Made by a program: the position numbers and the translations under genes. The notes under the pieces are model-generated. The model made no database searches. It saw only the letters and a program-made list of their open reading frames with translations, and was not told the origin of the DNA. A stretch of 64,000 nt of DNA from Aporrectodea caliginosa (Eukaryota; Annelida; Clitellata; Crassiclitellata; Lumbricidae): contig JACEVL010000020.1 in the NCBI GenBank assembly GCA_020284085.1, forward strand, positions 1 to 64,000. The letters are read 5' to 3'. Below, piece by piece: positions 50,901 to 53,584 of the stretch. Position 1 is the first letter of the stretch; each line of letters opens with the position of its first letter.

Positions 50901-50922
50901 CACTTTGGCGTATTCTGAATGA
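3816..50922 (+). CDS. Filamin-type protein with about 25 Ig-like filamin repeats (whole gene span)
   Basis: A multi-exon gene for a long filamin-repeat protein. Each repeat reads in order: a GSPF or G(S/N/T)P strand, a DxSKVxVxGxGL segment, V(D/N)xSxAGxGxLxV, a GPxGxxVP turn, GxYxVxYTPxExG, then xYxVxVxYGxxxIxG. Filamins crosslink actin and act as scaffolds through these repeats. I resolved 46 coding exons (6,930 nt, about 2,309 residues). All introns are phase 1, so the two half-repeat exon types can be skipped in frame. One half-repeat exon (called exon 10) is missing between 11516 and 18649. The ATG at 3816 is provisional: no calponin-homology actin-binding exon is visible, so this is a short form, an internal promoter form, or the 5' exons lie before the window. 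The C-terminus (IFDTEDELEKF... to LAYSE) is unlike the vertebrate dimerisation repeat. It recalls the invertebrate jitterbug class, but that is from memory and unchecked. A possible AATAAA is at 51624. Confidence 0.92.
4050..4290 (-). repeat. LINE-related 3' fragment
   Basis: Contains TTTATATAGCGCC...AGAGGCGCTCCCGACC, the conserved motif of the LINE and SINE tails in this window, in reverse orientation. Confidence 0.5.
5311..5448 (+). CDS. Filamin-type gene exon 2
   Basis: Acceptor TGTTTAG|GTGATTGG, donor G|GTAGTT, phase 1 at both ends, 138 nt. Encodes DWQISILFEGDHIQGSPFNV, the end of repeat 1, and the start of repeat 2 (RVTGLTTGVAGQPFSFS). The next intron holds the mariner. Confidence 0.93.
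5641..6936 (-). mobile_element. mariner-family DNA transposon, TA-flanked
   Basis: A 1,296-bp element bounded by perfect inverted repeats starting CGAGGGTTGATCAATAAGTA and ending with the complement, flanked by TA on both sides (5639-5640, 6937-6938). It lies in the intron between exons 2 and 3 of the filamin-type gene, in opposite orientation. Cut-and-paste elements of this family insert at TA. Confidence 0.96.
5704..6755 (-). pseudogene. mariner transposase with one frameshift
   Basis: Two overlapping reading frames together cover a full mariner transposase. The first (207 codons, ATG at 6755) has the N-terminal helix-turn-helix region (VYRWVAEF), the WVPRMLT motif at residues 119-125 and the first catalytic aspartate in TMDETW (residue 158). 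The second has HQDNAPAH and YSPDLAPSDFHLF; 34 residues separate its two catalytic aspartates, so the catalytic triad is DD34D. The frame breaks near 6153-6155, inside a run of T on the coding strand, and TGA follows at 6132-6134. Everything else looks intact, so this is a young inactive copy, or a base-calling slip. Confidence 0.93.
7258..7431 (+). CDS. Filamin-type gene exon 3
   Basis: Acceptor TTTCCAG|TTGAT, donor G|GTAACT, 174 nt, phase 1-1. Encodes VDTTGAGDGLLAVDIAHG through HYKVNFTPDTGGQYTIQI to EVTG, the body of repeat 2. The following intron is rich in ATC/CAT repeats. Confidence 0.93.
7640..7950. repeat. ATC/TTC-rich simple repeat
   Basis: Interrupted (ATC)n blocks separated by ATTTCAGTTGTT-like segments. 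Open frames through it (poly-I, poly-H) are repeat artefacts. Confidence 0.9.
8061..8213 (+). CDS. Filamin-type gene exon 4
   Basis: Acceptor CCTTTAG|GTTCTCC, donor T|GTAAGT, 153 nt, phase 1-1. Starts GSPFTMEVVESVDVTVSGEG and ends LQVTITC-type strand; first half of repeat 3. Confidence 0.92.
8662..8745 (+). CDS. Filamin-type gene exon 5
   Basis: Acceptor GAATTTAG|CTCCTCG, donor G|GTGAGT, 84 nt, phase 1-1. Encodes PRGTRTTPRISDVRNGTF and RVEYTPYEVG, the middle of repeat 3. Confidence 0.92.
8941..9249 (-). repeat. LINE 3'-end fragment
   Basis: Reverse orientation. Translation gives a reverse-transcriptase C-terminal remnant (AFAVTGPSTWNGLP), followed by the ATACGATACAATA-type tail. It sits inside the intron before exon 6. 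Confidence 0.7.
9264..9404 (+). CDS. Filamin-type gene exon 6
   Basis: Acceptor GTTGCAG|GTCCATA, donor A|GTAAGC, 141 nt, phase 1-1. Encodes GPYSIEILCHSRQIVGSPFT (end of repeat 3) and SRVAISGLRTSYRLSDVVQF (start of repeat 4). Confidence 0.93.
9531..9650. mobile_element. Short TTAA-associated inverted-repeat element
   Basis: A 63-bp element (9535-9597) with ends ACTTTAACGA / TCGTTAAAGGG follows TTAA. A second partial copy starts at 9604. It belongs with 28342-28404 and 44701-44762. Confidence 0.65.
9831..9998 (+). CDS. Filamin-type gene exon 7
   Basis: Acceptor TTTCTAG|TTGATG, donor G|GTCAGA (weak but in phase), 168 nt. Encodes DVSNAGDGNLEIRVNDG through YRASFTPREAKQHFIQMNF to GRNVIG, the body of repeat 4. 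Confidence 0.92.
10774..10917 (+). CDS. Filamin-type gene exon 8
   Basis: Acceptor ATCTTTAG|GGAGCCC, donor G|GTGACT, 144 nt, phase 1-1. Encodes GSPWYVDIEKPLKLSVSGMG and INTGGLVGRITSSVKG, first half of repeat 5. Confidence 0.93.
11190..11345. repeat. Dispersed repeat (TGTACACCAAAATGCAGATAGC family)
   Basis: Two diverged tandem pieces whose complement is TTTATTAACCAATTGC...CTTTGGTGTACA. Other copies are at 20045-20160, 20435-20500 and 52062-52135, preceded by GTAAGTAAGTAAG. Confidence 0.6.
11433..11516 (+). CDS. Filamin-type gene exon 9
   Basis: Acceptor TTGATAG|GTCCAAC, donor G|GTAACG, 84 nt, phase 1-1. Encodes GPTGRTVVPNIHSTHHGVYR and LEYTPVETG. The expected next exon (xYxVxV...GSPF) is not found downstream. 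Confidence 0.92.
11637..11699 (+). CDS. Candidate 63-nt cassette exon of the filamin-type gene
   Basis: Between pyrimidine-rich ATTTCTTCAG and a consensus donor G|GTGAGG is a 63-nt open segment, phase 1 at both ends like every other exon of the gene. It would insert 21 basic, serine-containing residues (SKRLSRGNSFAHRHLVKNK) just after YTPVETG of repeat 5. Its sequence is not filamin-like, so it would be an inserted loop or alternative exon. Predicted only from splice sites and phase. Confidence 0.5.
12325..12390 (+). mobile_element. tRNA-derived SINE head, truncated by a tandem array
   Basis: GGCCGATTGCGCATTGGATT (A-box-like) and GGTACCGAGATCGAGCCC (B-box-like) match the fuller copy at 20504-20755. 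The sequence then passes directly into the 13-bp array. Confidence 0.75.
12391..18612. repeat. 6.2-kb tandem array of GAGTTATTGAAAA (13 bp)
   Basis: Roughly 470 near-perfect copies of a 13-bp unit, with rare slips (GAGTTAGTTATTG, GAAAAAAGAG). The left edge is diverged (TTAAATGAGTTATTGAAGAG), as expected for an array seed. It ends 36 bp before the exon 11 acceptor. No open frame or gene is inside it. Confidence 0.98.
18649..18816 (+). CDS. Filamin-type gene exon 11
   Basis: Acceptor GTCCTGCAG|TGGATG, donor G|GTAAGC, 168 nt, phase 1-1. Encodes VDVSRAGEGKLEIMVNRGSV and FEVSFVPRTAQPHIISITF. The acceptor lies only about 36 bp after the end of the 13-bp array. Confidence 0.93.
18872..19132. repeat. 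(ATC)n-rich microsatellite
   Basis: ATC/CATT repeats in the intron after exon 11. The overlapping poly-H and poly-I frames are artefacts. Confidence 0.92.
19452..19598 (+). CDS. Filamin-type gene exon 12
   Basis: Acceptor TGTCTTTAG|GTGATCC, donor G|GTACAT, 147 nt. Encodes DPITVPVIDQSKIMVSGNG and HVNTRSAGNGELSVKVNG. The following intron holds a palindromic element and a SINE. Confidence 0.93.
19784..19907. mobile_element. Palindromic MITE-like element
   Basis: Two arms of about 48 bp are imperfect inverted repeats (TTGAGTCTTTTGG...AAAACAGCC...GCTAGGG), separated by about 30 bp. It has no coding capacity. Confidence 0.75.
20045..20500. repeat. GTAAGTAAGT-led dispersed repeats
   Basis: Two copies (20045-20160 and 20435-20500) of the family ATATTCTTTATTAACCAATTGC...TTGGTGTACA, in the intron before exon 13. 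Confidence 0.6.
20504..20755 (+). mobile_element. tRNA-derived SINE, full-length-like copy
   Basis: GCCCGATAGCGCATTGGATA (A box region), GGTACCAAGATCGAGTTCC (B box region), a body TTTGTAGGCTGCTATTAGC, and a tail AATAAAGAATATTATTAT. Other copies: 12325, 35771 (reverse) and 57640. Confidence 0.8.
20841..20930 (+). CDS. Filamin-type gene exon 13
   Basis: Acceptor TTTTGGCAG|CTCTG, donor G|GTTTGT, 90 nt, phase 1-1. Encodes PGGTEIPSVVRGNAAKGYDV and EFITRETG. The following intron carries the piggyBac-derived element. Confidence 0.9.
21205..21290. repeat. (TATG)n microsatellite
   Basis: About 18 tetranucleotide copies, followed by TTTATATAGCACCTTACAAG, the common SINE/LINE tail motif. Confidence 0.9.
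21353..22214 (+). mobile_element. piggyBac-derived element, TTAA target duplication
   Basis: An 862-bp element with TTAA at both sides (21349-21352 and 22215-22218) and 14-bp inverted ends CCCTTGAACGGTAA. Subterminal GGTAACCTGGGGGT / TTTCTACCCCC repeats occur inside both ends. It has lost most of the transposase but keeps the C-terminal zinc-binding piece. Confidence 0.9.
21520..21825 (+). pseudogene. piggyBac transposase C-terminal cysteine-rich remnant
   Basis: An open frame of 101 codons, with GRCHACPRKKD, CTECEQFVCQQH and KLICKRCR. This matches the CxxC...CxxCxxxxCxxH...CxxC pattern of the C-terminal zinc-binding domain of piggyBac transposases, which helps bind the element ends. The catalytic DDD domain is absent, so it cannot transpose on its own. 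The frame remains open, which may be chance or recent internal deletion. Confidence 0.85.
22619..22756 (+). CDS. Filamin-type gene exon 14
   Basis: Acceptor TTTGGACAG|GCAAC, donor G|GTAAGT, 138 nt. Encodes GNYQVSVEYGGCAVQGSPFT then SKIKVLGVSDGVIGQTSSFT, joining repeats 7 and 8. Confidence 0.94.
23140..23316 (+). CDS. Filamin-type gene exon 15
   Basis: Acceptor CCCATTCAG|CTGATG, donor G|GTTTGC, 177 nt. Encodes ADVENAGEGDMEISITSSSG through FRVSYTPVESGAHRANVTF. The following intron begins with a long GA-rich microsatellite. Confidence 0.93.
23418..23780. repeat. GA/GACA-rich microsatellite
   Basis: A long (GA)n tract with GACA and GGGGA interruptions, just after exon 15. Poly-Ser/Leu frames on the minus strand are artefacts. 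Confidence 0.95.
24096..24242 (+). CDS. Filamin-type gene exon 16
   Basis: Acceptor GTTTCTGTAG|GAAGTCC, donor G|GTATAA, 147 nt. Encodes GSPYTFHVSDISKLTAKGSG and KDLEISIKG. The following intron holds LINE-related pieces. Confidence 0.93.
24264..24540 (-). repeat. LINE 3'-end fragment
   Basis: Begins TATTGTATTGTATTTAAAAA and AAAGCGCCTCTCACAG. Same tail class as 8941 and 61685; reverse-strand translation ends GALYKFLNT-like. Confidence 0.6.
24886..25055 (+). mobile_element. Solo 3' end of a CR1/L2-like LINE
   Basis: Nearly identical to 60124-60288: GGGCTCCCTTTGGCGCTGCG, GCCATGCTGGGGTCGGGAGC and a (TGAA)n end. Confidence 0.85.
25208..25291 (+). CDS. Filamin-type gene exon 17
   Basis: Acceptor TTGGATAG|GGCCAAA, donor G|GTATGG, 84 nt. 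Encodes GPNGRPVLPQIYSTTSNSVT and VDYTPTATG. The following intron holds a tRNA-derived SINE. Confidence 0.92.
25495..25725 (+). mobile_element. tRNA-derived SINE with GACCCTGGACAAGT domain
   Basis: Head GTGGTCTATGGGTATG (A box) and GGTTCGAATC (exact B box), then GACCCTGGACAAGTTGCTCAC and a CATCATCATCG tail. Confidence 0.82.
25959..26096 (+). CDS. Filamin-type gene exon 18
   Basis: Acceptor GTGCTAG|GTGACTA, donor A|GTAAGT, 138 nt. Encodes DYELDIKCHGHSIQGSPFLV and SKVFVSNIQPGRVLQQTKF. Confidence 0.93.
26887..27060 (+). CDS. Filamin-type gene exon 19
   Basis: Acceptor CCTTTCCAG|TTGATG, donor G|GTATCA, 174 nt. Encodes DASQAGFGNLEIVVSCGAD and FTVSFTPLKAETHTINIKF, the body of repeat 10. Confidence 0.93.
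27526..27678 (+). CDS. Filamin-type gene exon 20
   Basis: Acceptor AACTTCAG|GAAATCC, donor A|GTAAGT, 153 nt. Encodes GNPFTCEVIGSARLHPLSDG and ATVTIDRGKGVFDSSPVVCY, first half of repeat 11, with GNPF replacing the usual GSPF. Confidence 0.9.
28222..28308 (+). CDS. Filamin-type gene exon 21
   Basis: Acceptor GATGACAG|GTCCTAC, donor G|GTCAGA, 87 nt. Encodes PTNKRSSVKVTPVQGERML and KAEFSPREIG. Confidence 0.9.
28342..28404. mobile_element. 63-bp TTAA-flanked inverted-repeat element
   Basis: Flanked by TTAA (28338-28341 and 28405-28408) with ends CTATAACGAC / GTCGTTAAAG. Its interior GGTTTCCCA...TTTTAGTACAC matches the complement of 9535-9597. Confidence 0.7.
28610..28705 (-). repeat. LINE/SINE tail fragment
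   Basis: Reverse copy of the TTTGTAAAGCGCCTCTCAGAGC tail followed by TATTGTATTG. Confidence 0.55.
28980..29117 (+). CDS. Filamin-type gene exon 22
   Basis: Acceptor AATTGCAG|GTCAGCA, donor G|GTTAGG, 138 nt. Encodes QHFIQATVKGVEIIGSPFLC and SQVVVTRVTPAIVGRLCEF. Confidence 0.93.
29206..29520. repeat. LINE-related fragment
   Basis: TTTATATAGCGCCTCTTCAAGAGACC followed by GAGTCACCAGTGGCGGGCCC, related to 53925-54400. It preserves the empty site of the MITE at 54064. Confidence 0.6.
29670..29813 (+). mobile_element. hAT-like MITE, copy 1
   Basis: GAGGCACATAGCGAGACTTA through AAGAGGAGGCAACTGCCTCC matches 54064-54220 in opposite orientation. Confidence 0.75.
29948..29990. repeat. (AAT)n microsatellite
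   Basis: About 14 copies of AAT; the complementary ATT repeat follows at 30006-30040, giving a potential hairpin just upstream of exon 23. Confidence 0.9.
30057..30230 (+). CDS. Filamin-type gene exon 23 (followed by a GC donor)
   Basis: Acceptor TTGTTTGCAG|TTGACT, 174 nt. Encodes DWSKAGSGEVEVYVKTGHG and RISFTPREPWLHQVFVYF. The in-phase end is A|GCAAGT, a GC 5' splice site. The nearby GT at 30235 would break the phase of the next exon. Confidence 0.9.
30385..30610. repeat. GAATGAGT/GAATTAAC degenerate minisatellite
   Basis: Tandem 4-bp and 8-bp units (GAATGAGTGAATGAAC, GAATTAACGAGT). No gene. Confidence 0.88.
30900..31049 (+). CDS. Filamin-type gene exon 24
   Basis: Acceptor TTGTTTAG|GTTCCCC, donor G|GTATGT, 150 nt. 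Encodes SPFAVDVQDVAYVEARGQG and EFHVDPSGTPYSADLKVFI, the first half of repeat 13. Confidence 0.93.
31562..31810 (+). CDS. Filamin-type gene exon 25 (two exon modules fused)
   Basis: Acceptor TTAAACCAG|GACCGG, donor G|GTACAG, 249 nt. Encodes GPVPSHQIIPYIVEGNRHDG, then KWLPRTIGIYNIDVKYGDSH, then VLGSPFKCKVCDLSRIFI without the intron that separates these parts in most other repeats. Confidence 0.92.
31964..32063 (-). mobile_element. tRNA-derived SINE head, reverse orientation
   Basis: The reverse strand reads GGGGCACGGTGGACGACTGG, TTAGAGCGCTCAGCC and GGGTTTGAGCC, with GGGACCTTGAGTAAGTCC after the head. Confidence 0.7.
32461..32697 (-). mobile_element. tRNA-derived SINE with LINE-like 3' tail
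   Basis: The reverse strand reads GGGGCGCGGTGGTGTAGGGG, GGGTTCGAATCC (B box), GACCCTGGGCAAGTCC, then a tail ending in (CATA)n. Near-identical copies are at 42376-42608 and 58843-59069. Confidence 0.88.
32821..33006 (+). CDS. Filamin-type gene exon 26
   Basis: Acceptor TTCTTTTAG|TGGATG, donor G|GTTTCT, 186 nt. Encodes VDASQAGPGNLEVVVRSAKD and FRIYFTPRPDCFNYQVDVQF. The next intron has no recognised element apart from ordinary AT-rich sequence. Confidence 0.93.
34188..34337 (+). CDS. Filamin-type gene exon 27
   Basis: Acceptor TTTGATCAG|GCAGCC, donor G|GTAAGT, 150 nt. Encodes GSPFYHSVLDGRRAVASGEG and FDVTTRDVGGDANLQVDIFG. Confidence 0.93.
34535..34632 (+). repeat. LINE 3'-end fragment
   Basis: AACTGTCCTTTTTAGCTGCG, GTCGGGAGCACCTCTGAGTA and a GAATGAATGAAT end. 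Confidence 0.75.
34823..34906 (+). CDS. Filamin-type gene exon 28
   Basis: Acceptor TTTGTTAG|GTCCAGA, donor G|GTATGT, 84 nt. Encodes GPDGDPVSNQVSLPVRSDF and RVAYTPKTVG. Confidence 0.93.
35499..35636 (+). CDS. Filamin-type gene exon 29
   Basis: Acceptor TGTTGAAG|GTCGTTA, donor G|GTAGTT, 138 nt. Encodes GRYTVNVKYADVEISGSPFH and CVKTKDLTDGMIGKPTTFN. Confidence 0.93.
35771..35998 (-). mobile_element. tRNA-derived SINE, reverse orientation
   Basis: Complement of the 20504 family: tail ATATCTTTTCTTTAATAAGC, body GCTATTAGCAGCCTACAAAG and head GGGGGCTCGAACTAGGTACC. Confidence 0.82.
36530..36703 (+). CDS. Filamin-type gene exon 30
   Basis: Acceptor AATTTTAG|TGGATAC, donor G|GTGATC, 174 nt. Encodes VDTSAAGEGHLAVKVKGQTS and VAVFEPRESGLHQVFVHF, the body of repeat 16. 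Confidence 0.93.
36868..37130 (+). mobile_element. tRNA-derived SINE, second family
   Basis: GTAGTGTAATGGTTATC (A box region) and GGGGGTTCAAATCCCTGCC (B box with stem). The body runs GCCAACTCAGCTATAATGAG to CCATGGCTGTC. A diverged headless copy is at 48050-48230. Confidence 0.8.
37653..37799 (+). CDS. Filamin-type gene exon 31
   Basis: Acceptor GTGTGTGGAG|GTTCTCC (a GT-rich rather than pyrimidine tract), donor G|GTATTA, 147 nt. Encodes GSPFDCLILDADVINAKWDS and IELETKAALHGKITAKVTG, a diverged half repeat. Confidence 0.88.
38582..38803 (+). CDS. Filamin-type gene exon 32 (two exon modules fused)
   Basis: Acceptor TTGTTTTAG|ATCCTT, donor G|GTGAGT, 222 nt. Encodes DPYGKPVNSRVYVRGSSNVV, EYVPNEVGPHTVEVWYGS and GSPFTSNVYDASRVKLQDV in one exon, as in exon 25. 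Confidence 0.93.
39165..39338 (+). CDS. Filamin-type gene exon 33
   Basis: Acceptor TTTGTCTGTAG|TTGATA, donor G|GTGTGT, 174 nt. Encodes VDTSEAGSGDVEVHVISGNT and SNHVISVAFNGENIIG. The central part is diverged. Confidence 0.91.
39478..39606. repeat. Dispersed repeat, copy 1
   Basis: GTGATGACAAGTTAAACAAG...AACTGTATGGCAGCCTG...AGGGAGTGGAAGG is shared with 61982-62105. Unknown class. Confidence 0.6.
39819..39977 (+). CDS. Filamin-type gene exon 34
   Basis: Acceptor TTGGTTTGTAG|GTTCTCC, donor G|GTAAGC, 159 nt. Encodes GSPVVLKVKNPIHELDVVNP and MVDTHGSAVNPSDIAVRITG. Confidence 0.91.
40380..40463 (+). CDS. Filamin-type gene exon 35
   Basis: Acceptor ACATTTGCAG|GTCCAAA, donor G|GTTTTT, 84 nt. Encodes GPNGESVPSKLVERPDGNIG and VEYSCKKTG. 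Confidence 0.91.
40595..41010 (+). repeat. Unclassified dispersed element
   Basis: (CATCAT)n, then CCATGGGCCGAAGGCCCGTA and a duplicated CCATGGGCCGAGGCCCGTTG. It is more GC-rich than its surroundings and ends near GATGCCATTCG. It looks like an insertion in the intron after exon 35, but the family is not recognised. Confidence 0.4.
41105..41500 (+). repeat. Diverged SINE- or LINE-tail-like sequence
   Basis: AGCAGTTAGTTCTCTGGACT...GAGGGGTTCGTC resembles an old tRNA-type head. AATAAGCTGGTTCCCATGAC and GAGATTACGATTGTGAT match the tail class at 56120-56195. Confidence 0.4.
41644..41781 (+). CDS. Filamin-type gene exon 36
   Basis: Acceptor TTTTTGCAG|GGCGTC, donor G|GTCAGT, 138 nt. Encodes GRHIVEVLYDNEAIRGTPFN and NEVQMDGKSSWVLGEQAQV. 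Confidence 0.93.
42376..42608 (-). mobile_element. tRNA-derived SINE with LINE-like 3' tail
   Basis: Near-identical to 32461-32697. Its head end (GCGCCCCAC on the plus strand) abuts the polypyrimidine region of exon 37. Confidence 0.88.
42642..42815 (+). CDS. Filamin-type gene exon 37
   Basis: Acceptor TTTTCCACAG|TTAATC, donor G|GTTGAC, 174 nt. Encodes VNQMNAGKADIGVVISGPRG and RITYTPKERGSYQIYITF. A SINE ends only about 33 bp upstream of the acceptor. Confidence 0.92.
43460..43603 (+). CDS. Filamin-type gene exon 38
   Basis: Acceptor GTCCTGGCAG|GTTGTCC, donor G|GTGAGT, 144 nt. Encodes GCPVVHSVMDGTPAVVSGPG and SFSVDPKGNRGDLVVQVDG. Confidence 0.93.
43849..43974 (+). CDS. Filamin-type gene exon 39
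   Basis: Acceptor TTCTTTTCAG|GACCTA, donor G|GTGCTA, 126 nt. Encodes GPNSIAKCNIEPGPNGTYKV, VNYVPLEVGVYNVIIHW and KPVEG. The intron falls just before GSPF, a different position from most other repeats. Confidence 0.92.
44586..44672. repeat. GGCC-rich palindrome
   Basis: GCCTTGTTTGGGCCAGAGCC...CCAACTCTGGGGCCAAACAAGC are inverted arms around GGGCCATGGCCCATGGG. Confidence 0.7.
44701..44762. mobile_element. 62-bp TTAA-flanked inverted-repeat element
   Basis: TTAA at 44697-44700 and 44763-44766. Ends CTCTTTAACGA and TCGTTAAAGGG. Confidence 0.75.
44855..45001 (+). CDS. Filamin-type gene exon 40
   Basis: Acceptor GATCATAG|GAAGTCC, donor G|GTAAGC, 147 nt. Encodes GSPFHPVIIDPTKVDVVGGW and EHNSIAFNTKLAGPG. 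Confidence 0.92.
45310..45414 (+). CDS. Filamin-type gene exon 41
   Basis: Acceptor TTCATTTAG|GACAAC, donor G|GTAGGC, 105 nt. Encodes GQLSAEVSCNDAVVPVDIVQ and HYTIAFMPRAVG. Confidence 0.91.
45487..45655. repeat. TAATCAATTAGAATTAG tandem AT-rich repeat
   Basis: Five or six diverged copies, with TAATCGATTAGAATCTAATC at the right end. No gene. Confidence 0.85.
45690..45780 (-). repeat. LINE tail fragment
   Basis: The complement reads CGCTCGTGAATAAGCTGGTG...GAGATTACGATTACC, as at 56130-56200. Further copies are near 26570, 32085 and 46025. Confidence 0.65.
46369..46575 (+). CDS. Filamin-type gene exon 42
   Basis: Acceptor TTCTTTTGCAG|GTGAGTAC, donor G|GTTAGT, 207 nt. Encodes GEYLIRIFWNGVPLPRSPVI and VILTGQGLHQAKVNQRADL. 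The exon's own first bases form a consensus 5' splice site, so the boundary reads CAG|GTGAGT. Confidence 0.91.
46889..46993 (+). CDS. Filamin-type gene exon 43
   Basis: Acceptor TGTTTATAG|GCTCCC, donor G|GTGAGT, 105 nt. Encodes GSPEVQLIGLNSDVNVQCVP and YQCYYVARLPG. Confidence 0.9.
47480..47537. repeat. Near-perfect hairpin-forming inverted repeat
   Basis: GAAAACTACAGATAA(t)GGACTTGTA, loop CATA, then the complementary arm with one mismatch pair. Confidence 0.85.
47823..47999 (+). CDS. Filamin-type gene exon 44
   Basis: Acceptor TGTGTTGTAG|GAGCCT, donor G|GTAAAT, 177 nt. Encodes GAYLLNITWANRPVRGSPFK, SRVTCIGDGLSSGVVGQELK and IDTRRAGSG. Confidence 0.93.
48050..48230 (+). mobile_element. Headless SINE copy (36868 family)
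   Basis: GCCAACTCAGCTATAATTTG through ACCCATGGCTGC matches the body of 36868-37130 without the tRNA-like head. Confidence 0.7.
48631..48780 (+). CDS. Filamin-type gene exon 45
   Basis: Acceptor TGCTTTAAAG|GAGAAC, donor G|GTAAAG, 150 nt. Encodes GELSAQCVGPTKMAICELVD and RHILEIKYGNDHIPG. Confidence 0.92.
49692..49859 (+). CDS. Filamin-type gene exon 46
   Basis: Acceptor TCTGTGTAG|GAAGTCC, donor G|GTTCGT, 168 nt. Encodes GSPFVTKVSGSPDASKVTAR and VVDTAGAGAGQLTVRVRGPK. Confidence 0.94.
50185..50430 (+). pseudogene. Non-LTR reverse-transcriptase fragment
   Basis: The plus-strand frame reads FGLPQGSVLAPLLYIQYT and HHYADDTKAAFC. These are the conserved QG and catalytic YADD blocks of LINE reverse transcriptases. 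It is cut off at both sides within the last intron of the filamin-type gene. Confidence 0.85.
50663..50922 (+). CDS. Filamin-type gene exon 47, last exon
   Basis: Acceptor TTCTTGCAG|ATGCC. Completes repeat 25 (HVEMQRDKQKDRTIICRYDP, DYVVHIKWSGVHVPGSPFHV) and ends with an acidic tail IFDTEDELEKF then TLAYSE and TGA at 50920-50922. Confidence 0.95.
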
Positions 50923-53468
50923 TAGGTTTGTGGAAGCGTGGAATGGTGCTATATAAATTAGTTTATACAGTTGTGAGCCGTCTTAGGCAATGGCGGATTC
51001 AGAGTTTCGAAATCGGGTCCATGTATTTCGTTATCATGTAGATTGTAAAATTTCAAATAATTATTAATTTGTATGATATGCTTTAAATTCAGTCTAGGTT
51101 TCACGTTGTAGTCATCCCTTCGCAGCAGCTAATAACCATTTACGATATTTATTTTATTGTAATTCCATAAACCAGTCTATAATTAATAGTTAATTACCAT
51201 TTGCTGATATTGCTTGGTCATGTAAGTGCAAAGAAACTAGTGCTACATAAAGCGTTTTACAATTAGTCTACAACTAAAGGAACTATTAGCTCAGGGTTCA
51301 ACAATGATTATTACTTTGAACAACTAGCATGTTACCGATGATTTCGAGCAATAATTCAAAATGTTGCCGTTTCTCGTATGTTGCCTCAACTAGAAGTTTT
51401 ATGGAGATGTTAACTTAATTAAAAGACATATCTTTTCATGCTGCTTGATGCTCGCAAATGTGAACATTTCAGTATTTTTGCAAGTTGTCTTCCACCAGAT
51501 TAATTTTTCTTGGCTCTTATGTTCATGAGCTGGAGTGTGGTCTAAATAAGCAGTTGCATAATATGAAATTTTTACATACTTCGTGTTTGTAGCGAATTTT
51601 CATGCAATTTTCCAGATAAATTGAATAAAAATCAATGTGTAAAACAATCACACTTGCAGAGTTTTGAGTTATCAAAGTTTATTTAGCAGACTAAAGAAGA
51701 AAACATGATGGCCTTGAGAGTCAGTTTGCCAGTCAGTTATCTCACGATTACCTACAGATGCACTTGTCATAATGATCTTTAACTCCACTGAATCTATTGA
51801 ACAACAGCACATCTGAGAGCTACCATACCGAAAATGTGTTACATTAAGTGTCTGGATACATACATAGTAGATATATACATGTAGATACAAATCATCAGAT
51901 AGCTTTCTACACCTCTGCTGGAAAGATTCAGATACGAACATGGACGAGGAAGACGTGACTGTGTCCTAAATGATGTCAAGTGTGAGAATGTTCTGCAAGT
52001 GAATGAGATGCAGATATTTGATCACATTCAGAGCAAGCCATCAGCAAAGTGATGATATTTGTAAAGTAAGTAAGTAAGTATATTCTTATTAAACCGGTTG
52101 CAGAAGAGCCGCACTCTGGTGTACAAACATCATAGGACAAATACAGAATCAATATTACTGCATTCTTCATAAAAATGTTTTCCTCATATTATTGTCAATA
52201 AGAGTCGAGATTCTGTCATAAGACCATAAACGTAACGTATTAGACAGTGAACGAACTTCTTCAAGCTGGTGCCGAAAACTGTGCTGAACTACAGGTGTAT
52301 CAAATTTAAAATCAAAAAGTGTTGGCAATAGATGGTCATCAGGCAATGACAGGACCAGTTACTGCACAACTACATCTCAACACTCTATCGCTGTATTGAT
52401 GAGGATGTGCTACAGATGCTTGAGAAAGTGGAGCTGGATCAAGCTCAAGAGATAACATTCTTCGTTTATTATTTCAGATGGACACACCGCATCATGAGTC
52501 GAATTGTAATCATGCTGCGGTGTGTTTGGCGGCCAAGCAAGGCGCCATCATGTCCTGCTCATTTTACCAATGCCATCTGGCGAATGAAAGGCTGAGTCGA
52601 CTTTTGGGAGGGTAGTGGGAAGCGATCCTGCGTCTGTGCTGATCTTCTGCTCTTCGTGTCCGAGTGTTATCATTACACCAACACCCCCCTCCCCATATCG
52701 CTTAAGGATGAAGTTGAGCCCACTTGAGTGGTGTGGAGGAATTCGAGGACGTCTGAACTCTGAAGCCTAGTGAGGGTCAGTTGAAGTTGATTGAGTTATC
52801 ATCATCAGAGATGGCGCTTCCATCCAAAGAGTCAGGAAGCCACCAGAAGCCTACAAGAGATTATATTATCACAGCTAATCAATTTCAAAGTGCATTGAAG
52901 TGTACATGACATTCTCAGATGCAGCAGCAACATTATGTACATCCACAGAATCACAAATCTTCAGGTGCTCTGCCCTATGTACTTTTTTCAGCTTGATTTA
53001 TCAATCTTTCCAATATTCTTCACCTTGCTCTAGTTTTTTCGTTTTCACACAAACACTAACTCAGTCACAGCTGTAGCCGAGGCTTATGTAAAAGTCACTG
53101 TCATAAGTAAATTTAATACAAAACAGTGAACTGAAACAGCCAGTGCAAACTTTCCAGCTCTTTAAGTTTCAGTTCCGTAAACAAAACCATAGTCAAATTA
53201 AAACGAAACACAATACAAAGAGGAGGTATATTCAGTTCAACTGCTATTCACTGATTGGCTGTTGTACATGCTTACAGCAACAGAATTCTCAGCAATTAAA
53301 CAAGTCATTCTATGGGTGCAGCACGGTATCACAGAATAACACAAAGCCAGTGTAACATTCAGCATGTAACACTGCTGCCGCTTTGCTTTCCCTTAATGTG
53401 GTTGTTGCCGAAGAACCCATGTCCGAGTAGAAGATAGAGATGTGCTTAATGTAGATGTCATCCGGGTT
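50923..53468. other. 3' UTR of the filamin-type gene and convergent spacer
   Basis: No further coding exon was found. AATAAA at 51624 is the best poly(A) signal for the filamin-type gene. The ANAPC11 3' UTR runs leftwards from 53469. A dispersed repeat lies at 52062-52135. The rest is unremarkable AT-rich sequence. Confidence 0.5.
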
Positions 53469-53584
53469 TTATTCTTTGAACTTCCACTCCTGACGACACA
53501 TGGGGCACAGCTGATGGACCTGTTGGGAGTTGAGCCACTTGACGATGCAGTGGATGTGAAAGCAGTGCGAACACTGACCCCAAA
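53469..53584 (-). CDS. ANAPC11: ANAPC11 exon 4
   Basis: Acceptor GCTGAACAG|TTTGGG, then WGQCSHCFHIHCIVKWLNSQ and CPMCRQEWKFKE, with TAA at 53471-53469. Confidence 0.95.

Noticed and set aside
51672..51941. 89-codon minus-strand ORF between the filamin-type gene and ANAPC11
   Set aside because: No recognisable motif and no splice partner; ordinary spacer composition.
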